Program-made: the position numbers and the translations under genes
Notes under the pieces: model-generated
Database searches by the model: none
What the model was told of the DNA's origin: nothing
Seen by the model: only the letters and a program-made list of their open reading frames with translations
Source: Thermoleophilia bacterium
GTDB taxonomy: Bacteria; Actinomycetota; Thermoleophilia; UBA2241
NCBI GenBank assembly: GCA_041393415.1
Contig: JAWKKE010000007.1
Location: 58,778-122,777, forward strand
Direction: 5' to 3'
Length of the DNA: 64,000 nucleotides
In this document: positions 1 to 7,633 of the stretch, piece after piece
Numbering within the stretch: position 1 is the stretch's first letter
Layout of the letters: each line of letters opens with the position of its first letter

Positions 1-210
1 GAACCGTCGCGAGCGCGGCGTCGCCGAGGCGTTGGGCGGCTCGGTGTGTGTGTCGACTGTGGCTAGGACGTCCGTGATGGTCTCTCCATCGGCTGCTGGT
101 GCTCGACAGTATAGTGGGCGCGGGGGGTCGGGGTTGCTGGGCGCTACCTGCGGGTCCTGGTCTACAATCCCAAGGACGACGGTGCGACGCGGCGAAGCGA
201 AGGAGACGGT
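1..210. other. Upstream region of hutH, no gene assigned
   Basis: No convincing coding region or gene end is visible here; short open frames lack family resemblance. A possible -10 hexamer TATAGT lies at 110-115, without a clear -35. An AAGGAG ribosome binding site at 200-205 serves the GTG start of hutH at 211. No end of a hutU or hutG gene is recognisable. Confidence 0.4.
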
Positions 211-1755
211 GTGGATCGAGTGATCATCGGAGATGCTCCTCTCACCATCGATGCGGTGGTTGCGGTGGCGCGCGGGCGGGCCACGGTTGTCATCGGTGAG
301 GCCGCGTGCGAGCGCATCAATCGAGCTCATCAGGTAATCGTCGATCTCATCGCGCGCGGCGATGTGGTGTACGGCGTCACTACCGGCTTCGGTCAGCTGG
401 CCACCAAGCGCATTTCTCTCGACAAGGTTCGCGAGCTGCAGGAAAACCTGGTGCGCTCGCACGCGGTCGGTGTCGGCGAGCCCCTCGCTCGCGAGGTGGT
501 GCGCGCGGCGATGGTGGTTCGCCTCAATACGATGGCCCGTGGTCACTCCGGCGTGCGCCTTGTGGCGGCAGAGCTGCTGGCGGCGATGCTCAACGCCGAT
601 CTCGTGCCGTGGGTTCCCTCGCGTGGCTCTCTGGGTGCTTCCGGCGACCTCGCGCCTTCGGCGCACCTGGTCCTCGCCATGATGGGAGAAGGCGAGCTGC
701 TCAGTGAGGACGGGCGGCGTGAGCCGGCCGGGCCCGCCTTGCGGGCCGCAGGACTCACGCCGCTTGCGCTCGAGGCCAAGGAGGGTGTCTCGCTGTTGAA
801 CGGCACCCAGTTCATGACCGCCATCGGCTGCTTCGCCGTCGTCGACGGCGAAGCACTGCTCGACAGCGCCGACCTCATCGGCGCCATGAGCCTGGAGGGC
901 CTGCGCGGCTCGGTCGGGCCGTTCCAGGAGCGCATCCAGTTGCTGCGGCCCATCCCCGGGCAGCGGCACACGGCCGCGCACGTACGCGCTGCCACGATCG
1001 GCAGCGAGATCATGCACAGTCACCTCAACTGCGACAAGGTGCAGGACGCCTACTCCATCCGCTGCATTCCGCAGGTGCATGGCGCCTGCCGCGACGCACA
1101 TCGCTGGCTGCGCGAGGTCATCACGGTGGAAGTCGATGCGGTCACCGACAATCCACTCGTGTTTCCCGAGACCGGCGAGATCATCTCAGCGGGCAACTTC
1201 CACGGCGAGCCGTTGGCGCTGGCGCTCGACCTTGCCGCCATGAGCCTCGCCGAGATCGCTTCCATCAGTGAGCGTCGCATCTTCCGCATGCTCACCAGCT
1301 CGTTGTCGGAGCTGCCGCCCTTCCTGACTACCGACAGCGGTCTCAACAACGGCTACATGATCGGTCAGTACGTCGCCGCGGCGCTGGTGGCCGAGAACAA
1401 GGTGCTCTGCCATCCTGCCAGTGTCGACTCGATACCGACATCTGCCGACCAGGAAGATCACGTGAGCCTCGGTATGACGGCGGCGCTCAAGTTCCGGGAT
1501 GTGCTGCGCAACGCTCAGACTGTGCTCGGCATTGAGGCGCTCTGTGCGGCGCAGGCGATCGATCTTCTGGCGCCGCTGGCGCCGGGTCCCGGCACGGCCG
1601 CCGGCTACTCCGTCGTACGGCGGCTGGCGCCGATCCTCGAGCGCGATCGCTATCTGGCGCCGGAGATCGAGGCGGCGGCGCGTTCTGTCGCCGCCGGAGA
1701 GTTCGCGGCGATCGTCCGCGCCTGGCACGAATCCCCGACACACGAGGTGCACTGA
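211..1755 (+). CDS. hutH: Histidine ammonia-lyase
   Basis: Removes ammonia from L-histidine to give urocanate, the first step of histidine degradation in the cytosol. The 514-residue protein has the usual family length and contains the Ala-Ser-Gly triplet (residues 143-145, in GSLGASGDLAP) that cyclises into the MIO electrophile. The downstream segment with QDAYSIRCIPQ and TDNPLVF is also typical of the family. The GTG start at 211 is chosen because AAGGAG lies 5 nt upstream. The stop overlaps the hutI start by one base, so the two are probably co-translated. hutU and hutG are not in view, so the rest of the pathway must be elsewhere. Confidence 0.97.
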   Translation: MDRVIIGDAPLTIDAVVAVARGRATVVIGEAACERINRAHQVIVDLIARGDVVYGVTTGFGQLATKRISLDKVRELQENLVRSHAVGVGEPLAREVVRAAMVVRLNTMARGHSGVRLVAAELLAAMLNADLVPWVPSRGSLGASGDLAPSAHLVLAMMGEGELLSEDGRREPAGPALRAAGLTPLALEAKEGVSLLNGTQFMTAIGCFAVVDGEALLDSADLIGAMSLEGLRGSVGPFQERIQLLRPIPGQRHTAAHVRAATIGSEIMHSHLNCDKVQDAYSIRCIPQVHGACRDAHRWLREVITVEVDAVTDNPLVFPETGEIISAGNFHGEPLALALDLAAMSLAEIASISERRIFRMLTSSLSELPPFLTTDSGLNNGYMIGQYVAAALVAENKVLCHPASVDSIPTSADQEDHVSLGMTAALKFRDVLRNAQTVLGIEALCAAQAIDLLAPLAPGPGTAAGYSVVRRLAPILERDRYLAPEIEAAARSVAAGEFAAIVRAWHESPTHEVH

Positions 1756-3017
1756 TGGACAGCAAGCAGGTGGCTGCCGATTTCGTCGTGCGTGGCACGA
1801 GCGAGCTGGTGACGATGAGCCAGGCACCCGCCGAAGGTCTCGGCGTTATCGACGGCGGCGCGCTGGCGGCCAAGGACGGAGTGATCGTGTGGGTGGGAAG
1901 TGAGGCCGACTTGTCGGCGTCGGTCGCCTTGGCGGCCGACGGCATAGAGCTCGATGCCGAGGGTTGTTGTGTGTTGCCCGGCTTCGTCGACGCCCACACG
2001 CACGTGCCCTTCGCCGGATCACGGGCCGACGAGTACGCCGAGCGCCTTGGAGGCGTGAGCTACGCCGACATCCTCGCTCGCGGCGGCGGTATCAACCGCA
2101 CGGTGACGGCGACGCGCCAGGCGACGGAGGAGGAACTGGCGCGTCTCTGTACGGCGCGCTACGACAGCATGCTGCGTCACGGCACGACCACTGCCGAGGT
2201 GAAGAGCGGCTACGGTCTCACCACGGCCGACGAGGCCAAGCAGCTGAGAGCCGCGGCGGTTGCGCATCCTCTGCGCCGCGAGCTGACGTTTCTCGGCGCG
2301 CACTTCACGCCGCCGGAGTACGAGGCAAACGACGACGCCTTCATCGACCTCGTCAGCACCGAAATGATGGCCACATGCGCGCCCCTTGCTCGCTGGTGTG
2401 ACGTCTTCTGTGATCAAGGTGCCTTCACGGTCGAACAGTCGCGTCGCGTCCTCGGCGCCGCATGGGAAGCCGGTCTCGGTTTGCGCATCCATGCCGACGA
2501 GTTGGCGCGTACCGGTGGCGCGTTGCTCGCGGCGGAGCTCGGATGCGCTTCCGCGGACCATCTCATTCACGCTACCGGCGAAGAGATCGCCGCCATGCTC
2601 GCGGCCGGCGTCGTCGCGGTGTTGTTGCCGGGGACGAGCTACACGCTGGGTGTTTCGTACGCTCCGGCGCGGGCCTTCCTCGACGCCGGGGTCACCATCG
2701 CCTTGGCGACCGACTTCAATCCGGGCAGCTGCAACTGCGAGAACCTGCAGATCATGGTCTCGCTCGCCTGTCAGCAGTACCGCCTGACGCCGGATGAGGC
2801 GCTGTGGGCCGCGACCGCCGGCGGTGCCGCGGCTTTGCGACGCGACGACGTCGGAGTGCTGGCCGTCGGGCGGCATTGCGATCTCTCCGTGCTCGCTTCG
2901 CCGAGCCGTTTCGACGTGCCGTACCACTTCGGCGTCAATCTCGTAACCGACGTCGTGGTTGACGGTCGGGTTGTCGTGGCCGGCGGTATGCGCGTGCCCG
3001 GCGAGCATCGCCTCTAG
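1755..3017 (+). CDS. hutI: Imidazolonepropionase
   Basis: Hydrolyses 4-imidazolone-5-propanoate to N-formimino-glutamate, the third step of histidine degradation. It is an amidohydrolase-superfamily metalloenzyme of 420 residues, normal for HutI. The metal-binding HTH motif sits at residues 81-83 (GFVDAHTHVPFAG), with later conserved IHADEL and ATDFNPGS segments. The ATG start overlaps the hutH stop (TGATG), showing translational coupling. Urocanase, the intervening enzyme, is not encoded in the window. Confidence 0.97.
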   Translation: MDSKQVAADFVVRGTSELVTMSQAPAEGLGVIDGGALAAKDGVIVWVGSEADLSASVALAADGIELDAEGCCVLPGFVDAHTHVPFAGSRADEYAERLGGVSYADILARGGGINRTVTATRQATEEELARLCTARYDSMLRHGTTTAEVKSGYGLTTADEAKQLRAAAVAHPLRRELTFLGAHFTPPEYEANDDAFIDLVSTEMMATCAPLARWCDVFCDQGAFTVEQSRRVLGAAWEAGLGLRIHADELARTGGALLAAELGCASADHLIHATGEEIAAMLAAGVVAVLLPGTSYTLGVSYAPARAFLDAGVTIALATDFNPGSCNCENLQIMVSLACQQYRLTPDEALWAATAGGAAALRRDDVGVLAVGRHCDLSVLASPSRFDVPYHFGVNLVTDVVVDGRVVVAGGMRVPGEHRL

Positions 3018-3038
3018 TCTCACCGCCCATCATTACTA

Positions 3039-3124
3039 GGCGCCGGTGCCCTTCGGCGCCGTGTTCGCAGCCGGCGACCCACGCGTCGCCGCACTGTACT
3101 GTGGCGCCGGTGCCCCTCCGGCGC
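3039..3124 (+). repeat. Two similar GC-rich hairpins after hutI
   Basis: The first hairpin pairs GGCGCCG (3039-3045) with CGGCGCC (3054-3060). The second pairs GCGCCGG (3104-3110) with CCGGCGC (3118-3124). Both loops begin TGCCC or GTGCCC, so the two elements look like duplicated copies. Neither has a T-run. They may act as a hut terminator or be a small dispersed repeat; this is inference. The rest of 3018-3224 shows nothing else. Confidence 0.4.
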
Positions 3125-3224
3125 AGCTTCTGCCGCGGGCGGCGCGTGCGTTGTCGCGCGGTGCTCGCGCGCGCCGGCACCGCCGAGCGCGACTATCCGT
3201 CCGAGGCCATCTCTATCATCACCC

Positions 3225-3272
3225 TTGACACGAACACCTGTTCACCTTAGGCTCCGTACGAACACGTGTTCG
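3225..3272 (+). promoter_or_regulatory. lexA promoter with two LexA (SOS) boxes
   Basis: A -35 TTGACA (3225-3230) and a -10 TAGGCT (3248-3253) are separated by 17 bp. A LexA box CGAACACCTGTTCA (3231-3244) fills the spacer. A perfect palindrome CGAACACGTGTTCG (3259-3272) lies over the expected transcription start. This is the Gram-positive/actinobacterial SOS operator CGAAC-N4-GTTCG, and the layout fits LexA autorepression. Confidence 0.88.
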
Positions 3273-3289
3273 CATCCCAAGGAGGAATG

Positions 3290-3888
3290 GTGGAACGCCT
3301 CACGCAACGTCAGGAGCAGGTTCTGGAGTTCATCCGCGAGAGCGTCCGCAAGGACGGCTATCCGCCGACGGTGCGCGAGATCTGCACGGCGCTCGGCCTC
3401 TCGTCGCCGTCCACGGTGCATGTCCACTTGGCCAACCTCGAGCGGCTCGGTCTGCTCAAGCGCGATCCGGCCAAGCCGCGGGCTCTCGATCTCGTTCAGG
3501 CTCACAGGTCGCCGCGGCCCTTGCCGCTCGTGGGGCAAGTCGCCGCAGGCGCGCCCATCCTGGCCGAGGAGAACATCGAAGAACTCGTCGATGTGCCCGC
3601 CTTCATGAGGCACGACGACGGCGACTTCCTTCTCAGAGTTCAGGGCGACTCGATGGTGGAGGCTGGCGTCTTCGATCAGGACTACATCGTCGTCCATCAT
3701 GCGGAGAAGGCCGACAACGGCGAGATCGTCGTCGCCATGGTCGGCGACGAGGGCCACCACCGAGAAGCGCTTCTTTCATGAAGGCCGAACCGTGCGCCTG
3801 CGGCCGGGCACAGTACGAGCCAATTGTCGTCGACGCCGATCAGGTCCGTCTCATCGGCAGGTTGTGGGGGGTGCTTCGCAAGTTATGA
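3290..3888 (+). CDS. lexA: LexA repressor, frameshifted twice as read
   Basis: SOS repressor with an N-terminal winged-helix DNA-binding domain (residues 1-70) and an S24 self-cleavage domain. The cleavage site Ala86-Gly87 (QVAAGAPI) and catalytic Ser121 (GDSMVEAG) are present. Start GTG 3290 gives MERLTQRQEQVLEFI and has AAGGAGG 4 nt upstream; earlier in-frame starts would put the ribosome site inside the gene. As written the frame stops at 3781 (163 residues) before the catalytic lysine region. Homology resumes one base over near 3757 (TEKRFFHEGRTVRLRPG) and shifts again near 3810 (QYEPIVVDADQVRLIG), reaching a stop at 3886-3888. A full protein would be about 198 residues. Sequencing error is the likeliest cause, since neighbouring genes show the same damage. 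Confidence 0.85.
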
Positions 3889-3934
3889 ACACTGCGCCGC
3901 TTGTCACGCCTGCCCGTGCGTTTCTCGCCGATGT

Positions 3935-4114
3935 ATGGCCGACGAGACTGGCCGTACCGTAGGCCGAGACACGACGTGTCTCTGGTGCGGCGGCGGTCCG
4001 CTGAGGGTCGTTTCCGTCGACATTTGGACGGGAGAGGTGGGGCTCATCTGCCCGCACTGCGGTACTGAGATGAGTGGCGTTGTTCCGCGACGTGCAATGG
4101 AGGTATCGGCATGA
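3935..4114 (+). CDS. Small zinc-ribbon protein (uncertain)
   Basis: A 59-residue open frame with two Cys-x-x-Cys pairs (CLWCGG and CPHCG) about 25 residues apart, as in a Cys4 zinc ribbon. No ribosome binding site precedes the ATG, and the frame lies in the zone rich in single-base indels, so its true ends may differ. It is not NrdR, which often neighbours lexA in actinobacteria, because the ATP-cone domain is absent. The last codons overlap the start of the LysM gene at 4111. Function unknown. Confidence 0.4.
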   Translation: MADETGRTVGRDTTCLWCGGGPLRVVSVDIWTGEVGLICPHCGTEMSGVVPRRAMEVSA

Positions 4115-4560
4115 GCGCCGATCTGGTTCGTCCCGGTGGCCAGTCTGCTGTTCACGTTCATCGATGCGCGCAACGATCTGCCGAGATTTGGTTGACGATC
4201 CCGCTGGCTGGCGTGCGAGTCGCCGTGCCGGCCGGCGCGAAGTGCGCCGTCGCCGTATCGCCGGCCTTCTGCGCCTGGCGCTGTTCCTGTTCCTCGTCTT
4301 TGCTGCTGTGTGGGCCGGCGTGCGCGTCGCCAACGCCGGCATCGCTACCTGACCGGCGACGGCGAGTCGTACGTTGTCAGGAGCTGGCGACACGCTCTGG
4401 GACATCGCCGTGTGTCACTACGGCGAGCGTGTCACGTCGCGCCGTGTACGAGATCCGCGTCGCCAACGACCTCAATGGCGACGTCACCCTCCGGCCAACG
4501 ACGAGCTCGCGCTCCCGTATGGCGGCGACTGGGTGCGAACAGGCCCGCTCGGTGGCGCGA
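4111..4560 (+). pseudogene. LysM-domain membrane protein, broken by several frameshifts
   Basis: Read across frames, this region gives a transmembrane segment (IAGLLRLALFLFLVFAAVWAG, about 4257-4320). It is followed by LysM-like pieces: SGDTLWDIAVCHYGE-like (about 4374-4425), AVYEIRVANDLNGDVTLRP (about 4441-4495) and PANDELALP (about 4491-4517). The pieces lie in different frames, so at least four one-base shifts are needed. The ATG at 4111 has GGAGG 7 nt upstream. A LysM membrane protein beside lexA matches the SOS division inhibitors YneA of Bacillus and Rv2719c/DivS of actinobacteria; that role is inferred from context. The end is approximate. Confidence 0.6.
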
Positions 4561-4615
4561 AGTCGGCGATCGGGCGGCGCCGTGCGCTGTTCCCGGGAAT
4601 ACTTGCACACGGCGC

Positions 4616-4692
4616 CGGGACGTGGCGCAGCCTGGTAGCGCACCTGCTTTGGGAGCAGGGGTCGGCGGTTCGAATCACGCCCGTCCCGACCA
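4616..4692 (+). tRNA. tRNA-Pro (TGG), probably with two indels
   Basis: Acceptor CGGGACG/CGTCCCG, D stem GCGC/GCGC and anticodon arm CCTGC-TTTGGGA-GCAGG (anticodon TGG) are clear, and CCA is encoded at 4690-4692. The variable loop is one G short and the T stem has an extra A (CACGCC where CCGCC is expected), so the T arm does not pair as written. This agrees with sequence errors across the whole zone. Confidence 0.85.
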
Positions 4693-4711
4693 TAACACCC
4701 TACCTTAGCGA

Positions 4712-4788
4712 GCGGGGTAGCTCGGTTGGCACAAGAGCATCAGCCTTCAAGCTGAGGGTCGCGGGTTCGAAGCCCGTCTCCCGCTCCA
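4712..4788 (+). tRNA. tRNA-Gly (TCC), two bases missing as read
   Basis: The 3' half, with T arm GCGGG-TTCGAAG-CCCGT and acceptor CTCCCGC-T-CCA, is typical of tRNA-Gly. The 5' acceptor reads GCGGGG where GCGGGAG is needed to pair. The anticodon loop between TCAGC and GCTGA has six bases (CTTCAA) where CTTCCAA would give anticodon TCC. Read literally no amino acid fits; with one A and one C restored it is a normal glycine tRNA. Confidence 0.7.
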
Positions 4789-4922
4789 ATCTCTTCTCTT
4801 GCGTCTTCCGCGCGGCTGACGCGCTTCCCGCCGTTCTTGGCAGTGCGAGGTTCACTCCCTCCTCGGTCGTTTGCGGCTGGTCCCGCGAATCCCGGTGTAG
4901 AATCCAGGCTTGCGTGTTGCTC

Positions 4923-4999
4923 GCGCCCGTAGCTCAGTTGGATAGAGCAGGAGACTTCTAATCTTCAGGTCGCAGGTTCGAATCCTGCCGGGCGCGCCA
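4923..4999 (+). tRNA. tRNA-Arg (TCT)
   Basis: All stems pair: acceptor GCGCCCG/CGGGCGC, D stem GCTC/GAGC, anticodon arm GGAGA-CTTCTAA-TCTTC (anticodon TCT) and T arm GCAGG-TTCGAAT-CCTGC. CCA is encoded at 4997-4999. A -10 like TAGAAT lies at 4898-4903. Unlike the two tRNAs before it, this gene shows no indels, which marks the end of the damaged zone. Confidence 0.95.
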
Positions 5000-5202
5000 A
5001 GACTTCAGGAAATACCTGCTTGGCCGGTGTTCTTGCGCCCTGCAACGCCTCTCGAATGTCGCCAGCTCGGCGGTCAGCGAGCGCCGTGTAGATCAAACGT
5101 TCACGTTCACGTCATTGCCGACCGTCCGTCATCGCCGCGACTGTCGCATACGGCCCGCCGTTCTGGTCCGCGAGCCGCATGACGAGTCGCGTGGCGTGAG
5201 GC

Positions 5203-6714
5203 TCAGGGCAACTTGATCGCGCGCTCCGGCAGCCAGTACCCCTCCAGGTCGCCGGTCGCGAGCATCACCATGCGGCGACCGTTGACGGTTGCTCGCTTGG
5301 CGGCACGGACGGAGGTGGGTGCCGCCGCGTTGAGCTTCCGCGAATCAACGAGCGCGCCGGCGGCGTCGAAGCGCTTGGCGACCCACGCGCCCGGCACCAA
5401 TGTCGCCCGCACGGACGGGTTGTAGGTGAGCGCGTTGATGGCGCCGCGAACGTAGCTCTGTGAGGGGACCTCGCGCACGTAGTAGCCCTTGAGGCTGCCG
5501 CGATCGATGCGCAGCCAGATGCCGCTCTGGCCGGCGATCTTCGTGCGCCGATCGATGCGGAAGGTGCGTCCCGTGCTCGTCTTGATGACGGTGCGCTGGG
5601 CGACAGCGCCCGTCGAGGTGAAACGTACGGCGTTGTGGCTGCCCCGATTGAGCCGCATCGTGCCCCATTTCTCCGGAGCCGGGTAGTCGTCGTCGAACTC
5701 GTTCCAGAGATGCACGAGACGGCGATCGGCCGTCAGTCGGTAGAGCTGTGAGAAACGATTCATCACGCCGACGTGATAGTGGACGAAGAGCGCCCGCGCA
5801 CCGAGCGAGTACGCGCTCACCCAACCTGGGGTGCGAAAGGCCTCGCCGTATCTGACGATGGCGGTGAGCGCGCCTCTATAGAGCTTGAGGGCGCGCTGAT
5901 CACCGGTCACGCGGTAGTAGTCCCAGAGGCCGAGTGCCGCCTGCATGTGCCCATTGAGCACGAAGTGCCAGTTTGAGCTCGGGTACTCCTCAATGCACAG
6001 GTAGCCGTTGCTGTCCACGGCGCTCACCCACAGCTTGCCGGTGCGCTTCGGCGTCAAGAAGCTCTCGAGGGTGTGCTCGGCGGCGTTCTTGTACTTCGCG
6101 TCTCCGGTGACTTCGTAGAGTCGTGCGAAGAAGCCAACGGCGATGCCTTGCGCGAGTCCTTGGTACCAAGGTGGCACGAGGAGCTCCGGTCGTGTGCGGT
6201 TGAGGAGATAGGGGAAGCGGGCCGGGTAGAACCACGCCTTCCCTTGGACGACGCGGATCGCGATCAGGTGCTTCGCCTGCGCTTCGGCGTGGAGCAGGTA
6301 GCGCTTCTCACCGGTGAGCAGGTATGAGCTAAGGGCGTGGTATCCCGTCGACGCTTGGCGAAGGGGGAAGTCGTAGGGAACGCCGTTGATCCAGTACATC
6401 GAGACGTTCTCGGCATCGCCCTTGAAGTCGCCGGGCGTGCTGTGGTCGAAGGGGCGCTCGCCGATGGGCGGCACGCGTGCGTCGAAGTTCCAGGCTTTGA
6501 ACGTTAGGCCGCCGACGCGTACCGATTGCGCGGCGGCGTCCAGTGCCGCGACACTTTCTGTTGACTCCGCAAGAGGTGTCGCGGTGTCGAGCGTGGCCGC
6601 CGCCGCATATGCCTCATCCGCTGTCGGCCAGGCGGCGGCTCCGCCGAGAACGGCCGCAATGGCCAAGACGACGAGTGCGGCTCGCCGTGCTCCGGCAAGA
6701 GCTCTATTGCGCAC
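5203..6714 (-). CDS. Exported D-glucuronyl C5-epimerase-like protein
   Basis: About 503 residues with an N-terminal signal sequence (RNRALAGARR then a hydrophobic run, then Ala-rich sequence). The central part resembles the glucuronyl C5-epimerase C-terminal family: PPWYQGLAQGIAVGFF, LYEVTGDAKYKNAAEHTLESF, EEYPSSNWHFVLNGHMQAALGLWDYY and VMNRFSQLYRLTADRRLVHLW. These enzymes convert D-glucuronate to L-iduronate in polymers; activity here is inferred. The last 130 residues carry two related motifs (GSLKGYYVRE and GDLEGYWLPE). GTG 6714 is chosen because it begins the signal peptide; a longer open frame reaches 7158 but its extra part overlaps the preceding minus-strand gene. That gene ends 9 nt upstream, so they may be co-transcribed. 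Confidence 0.72.
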   Translation of the reverse strand: MRNRALAGARRAALVVLAIAAVLGGAAAWPTADEAYAAAATLDTATPLAESTESVAALDAAAQSVRVGGLTFKAWNFDARVPPIGERPFDHSTPGDFKGDAENVSMYWINGVPYDFPLRQASTGYHALSSYLLTGEKRYLLHAEAQAKHLIAIRVVQGKAWFYPARFPYLLNRTRPELLVPPWYQGLAQGIAVGFFARLYEVTGDAKYKNAAEHTLESFLTPKRTGKLWVSAVDSNGYLCIEEYPSSNWHFVLNGHMQAALGLWDYYRVTGDQRALKLYRGALTAIVRYGEAFRTPGWVSAYSLGARALFVHYHVGVMNRFSQLYRLTADRRLVHLWNEFDDDYPAPEKWGTMRLNRGSHNAVRFTSTGAVAQRTVIKTSTGRTFRIDRRTKIAGQSGIWLRIDRGSLKGYYVREVPSQSYVRGAINALTYNPSVRATLVPGAWVAKRFDAAGALVDSRKLNAAAPTSVRAAKRATVNGRRMVMLATGDLEGYWLPERAIKLP

Positions 6715-6722
6715 GGCGTGGG

Positions 6723-6953
6723 TTAGCTGCGGCGTCGGTTCGTCTGCTGCTGGGACTGTGCGGCCCTCTTGCCCATGGGTCGCCAGATCGCGAACCAGAA
6801 GATCGCCCAGGTGGCAATGACCGTCGCGGCGCGCTGCAGCATCTCCGGCCAGGTGACGCCGATGGCGCTGAGGCCGTACTTCAGCACCTGCGACACGACG
6901 AGGAGGATGACTACGAAGGCCACTACGTATCCCGCGATTCTGAGAATCTTCAT
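6723..6953 (-). CDS. Small two-helix membrane protein
   Basis: A 76-residue protein with a first hydrophobic segment near residues 6-26 (IAGYVVAFVVILLVVSQVL) and a second near 44-60 (TVIATWAIFWFAIW), then a basic, Gln-rich tail. An AGGAGG-type ribosome site precedes the ATG. It lies 9 nt before the epimerase-like gene on the same strand, so they probably form a two-gene operon. No family recognised. Confidence 0.7.
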   Translation of the reverse strand: MKILRIAGYVVAFVVILLVVSQVLKYGLSAIGVTWPEMLQRAATVIATWAIFWFAIWRPMGKRAAQSQQQTNRRRS

Positions 6954-7123
6954 CGTTCCTCCTCGGGGCTCGGCGCTGCTTGCGTTGGATCGTGCGGGCG
7001 ATCGCCGCTGTCGCCACAGGCGCCAACCTTCTCATACCTTGACTTCTCGCTCCAGAGCGAGTCAAGTCCGCGAGTAGCAAGATGTTCGCACGGTCGTGTT
7101 TCTCGGACGGAAGGAGAAGCCCC

Positions 7124-7417
7124 ATGACAGACGCGTTCCTCGAGCCGTCGCAACTCAACTACCTCAACGTCGTCGAAGCGGCGTCCCTGTGGCGCCTCGT
7201 CACCGAGGAAGAGGTCACGCCGGACGCGTATCGCGAGAAGTGTGCCTCCGGCGACCTCGCGGGGCATGGAGTGAGTTTGCGGCATGATGGCGACGTGTGG
7301 CTCACCGACATGGACAGCCTGCTGGAGTTCTTCCAGAAGCAGGAGCAGTCCGAGGAGCAGATGCGGCGGCTGGAAGAAGTCCTCGAAGAAAGAAGGATTG
7401 AGCTCGAGGGTTGGTGA
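7124..7417 (+). CDS. Small helix-turn-helix-like (excisionase/MerR-like) protein
   Basis: A 97-residue protein. ATG 7124 is chosen because AAGGAG (7111-7116) lies 7 nt upstream; an in-frame GTG/TTG-type start further up lacks one. The core pattern (YLNVVEAASLW, then TPDAYREKCASGDLAG, then DVWLTDMDSLLEFF) resembles HTH_17/excisionase-type winged helices. A charged coiled-coil-like tail rich in Glu and Arg follows. It precedes the B12-binding gene by 216 bp, which suggests but does not prove a joint regulatory role. The gap 7418-7633 contains a small hairpin GCTAC/GTAGC (7497-7512) and nothing else clear. Confidence 0.6.
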   Translation: MTDAFLEPSQLNYLNVVEAASLWRLVTEEEVTPDAYREKCASGDLAGHGVSLRHDGDVWLTDMDSLLEFFQKQEQSEEQMRRLEEVLEERRIELEGW

Positions 7418-7633
7418 AAGGGAAGAGCAGAGGCAGACGCGCACTCGTGGAACTCGGGCAAGCAACAGCCGTCTCCGTGTGTCCTGCCTCCTGTAGGCTA
7501 CGGTACTGTAGCGGTGCGATTGAGCCAGTTCACGAGCGGCCTCGCGATACGTCGTCGTACGCGGAGTCGCCGTAGTTTGACGCGAACCGTCTAGGGCAGA
7601 GGCAAGAGCGAACACGGCAGTGCGAGGCGCCGA

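Noticed and set aside
3046..3228. 60-residue open frame between hutI and lexA
   Set aside because: It runs through the twin hairpins and has no ribosome site; Arg/Ala-rich noise.
4712..4788. Reading the second tRNA as selenocysteine (TCA in the loop CTTCAAG)
   Set aside because: It lacks the long variable arm and 8-bp acceptor of tRNA-Sec, and the stem does not pair in that register. Restoring one C gives a perfect tRNA-Gly.
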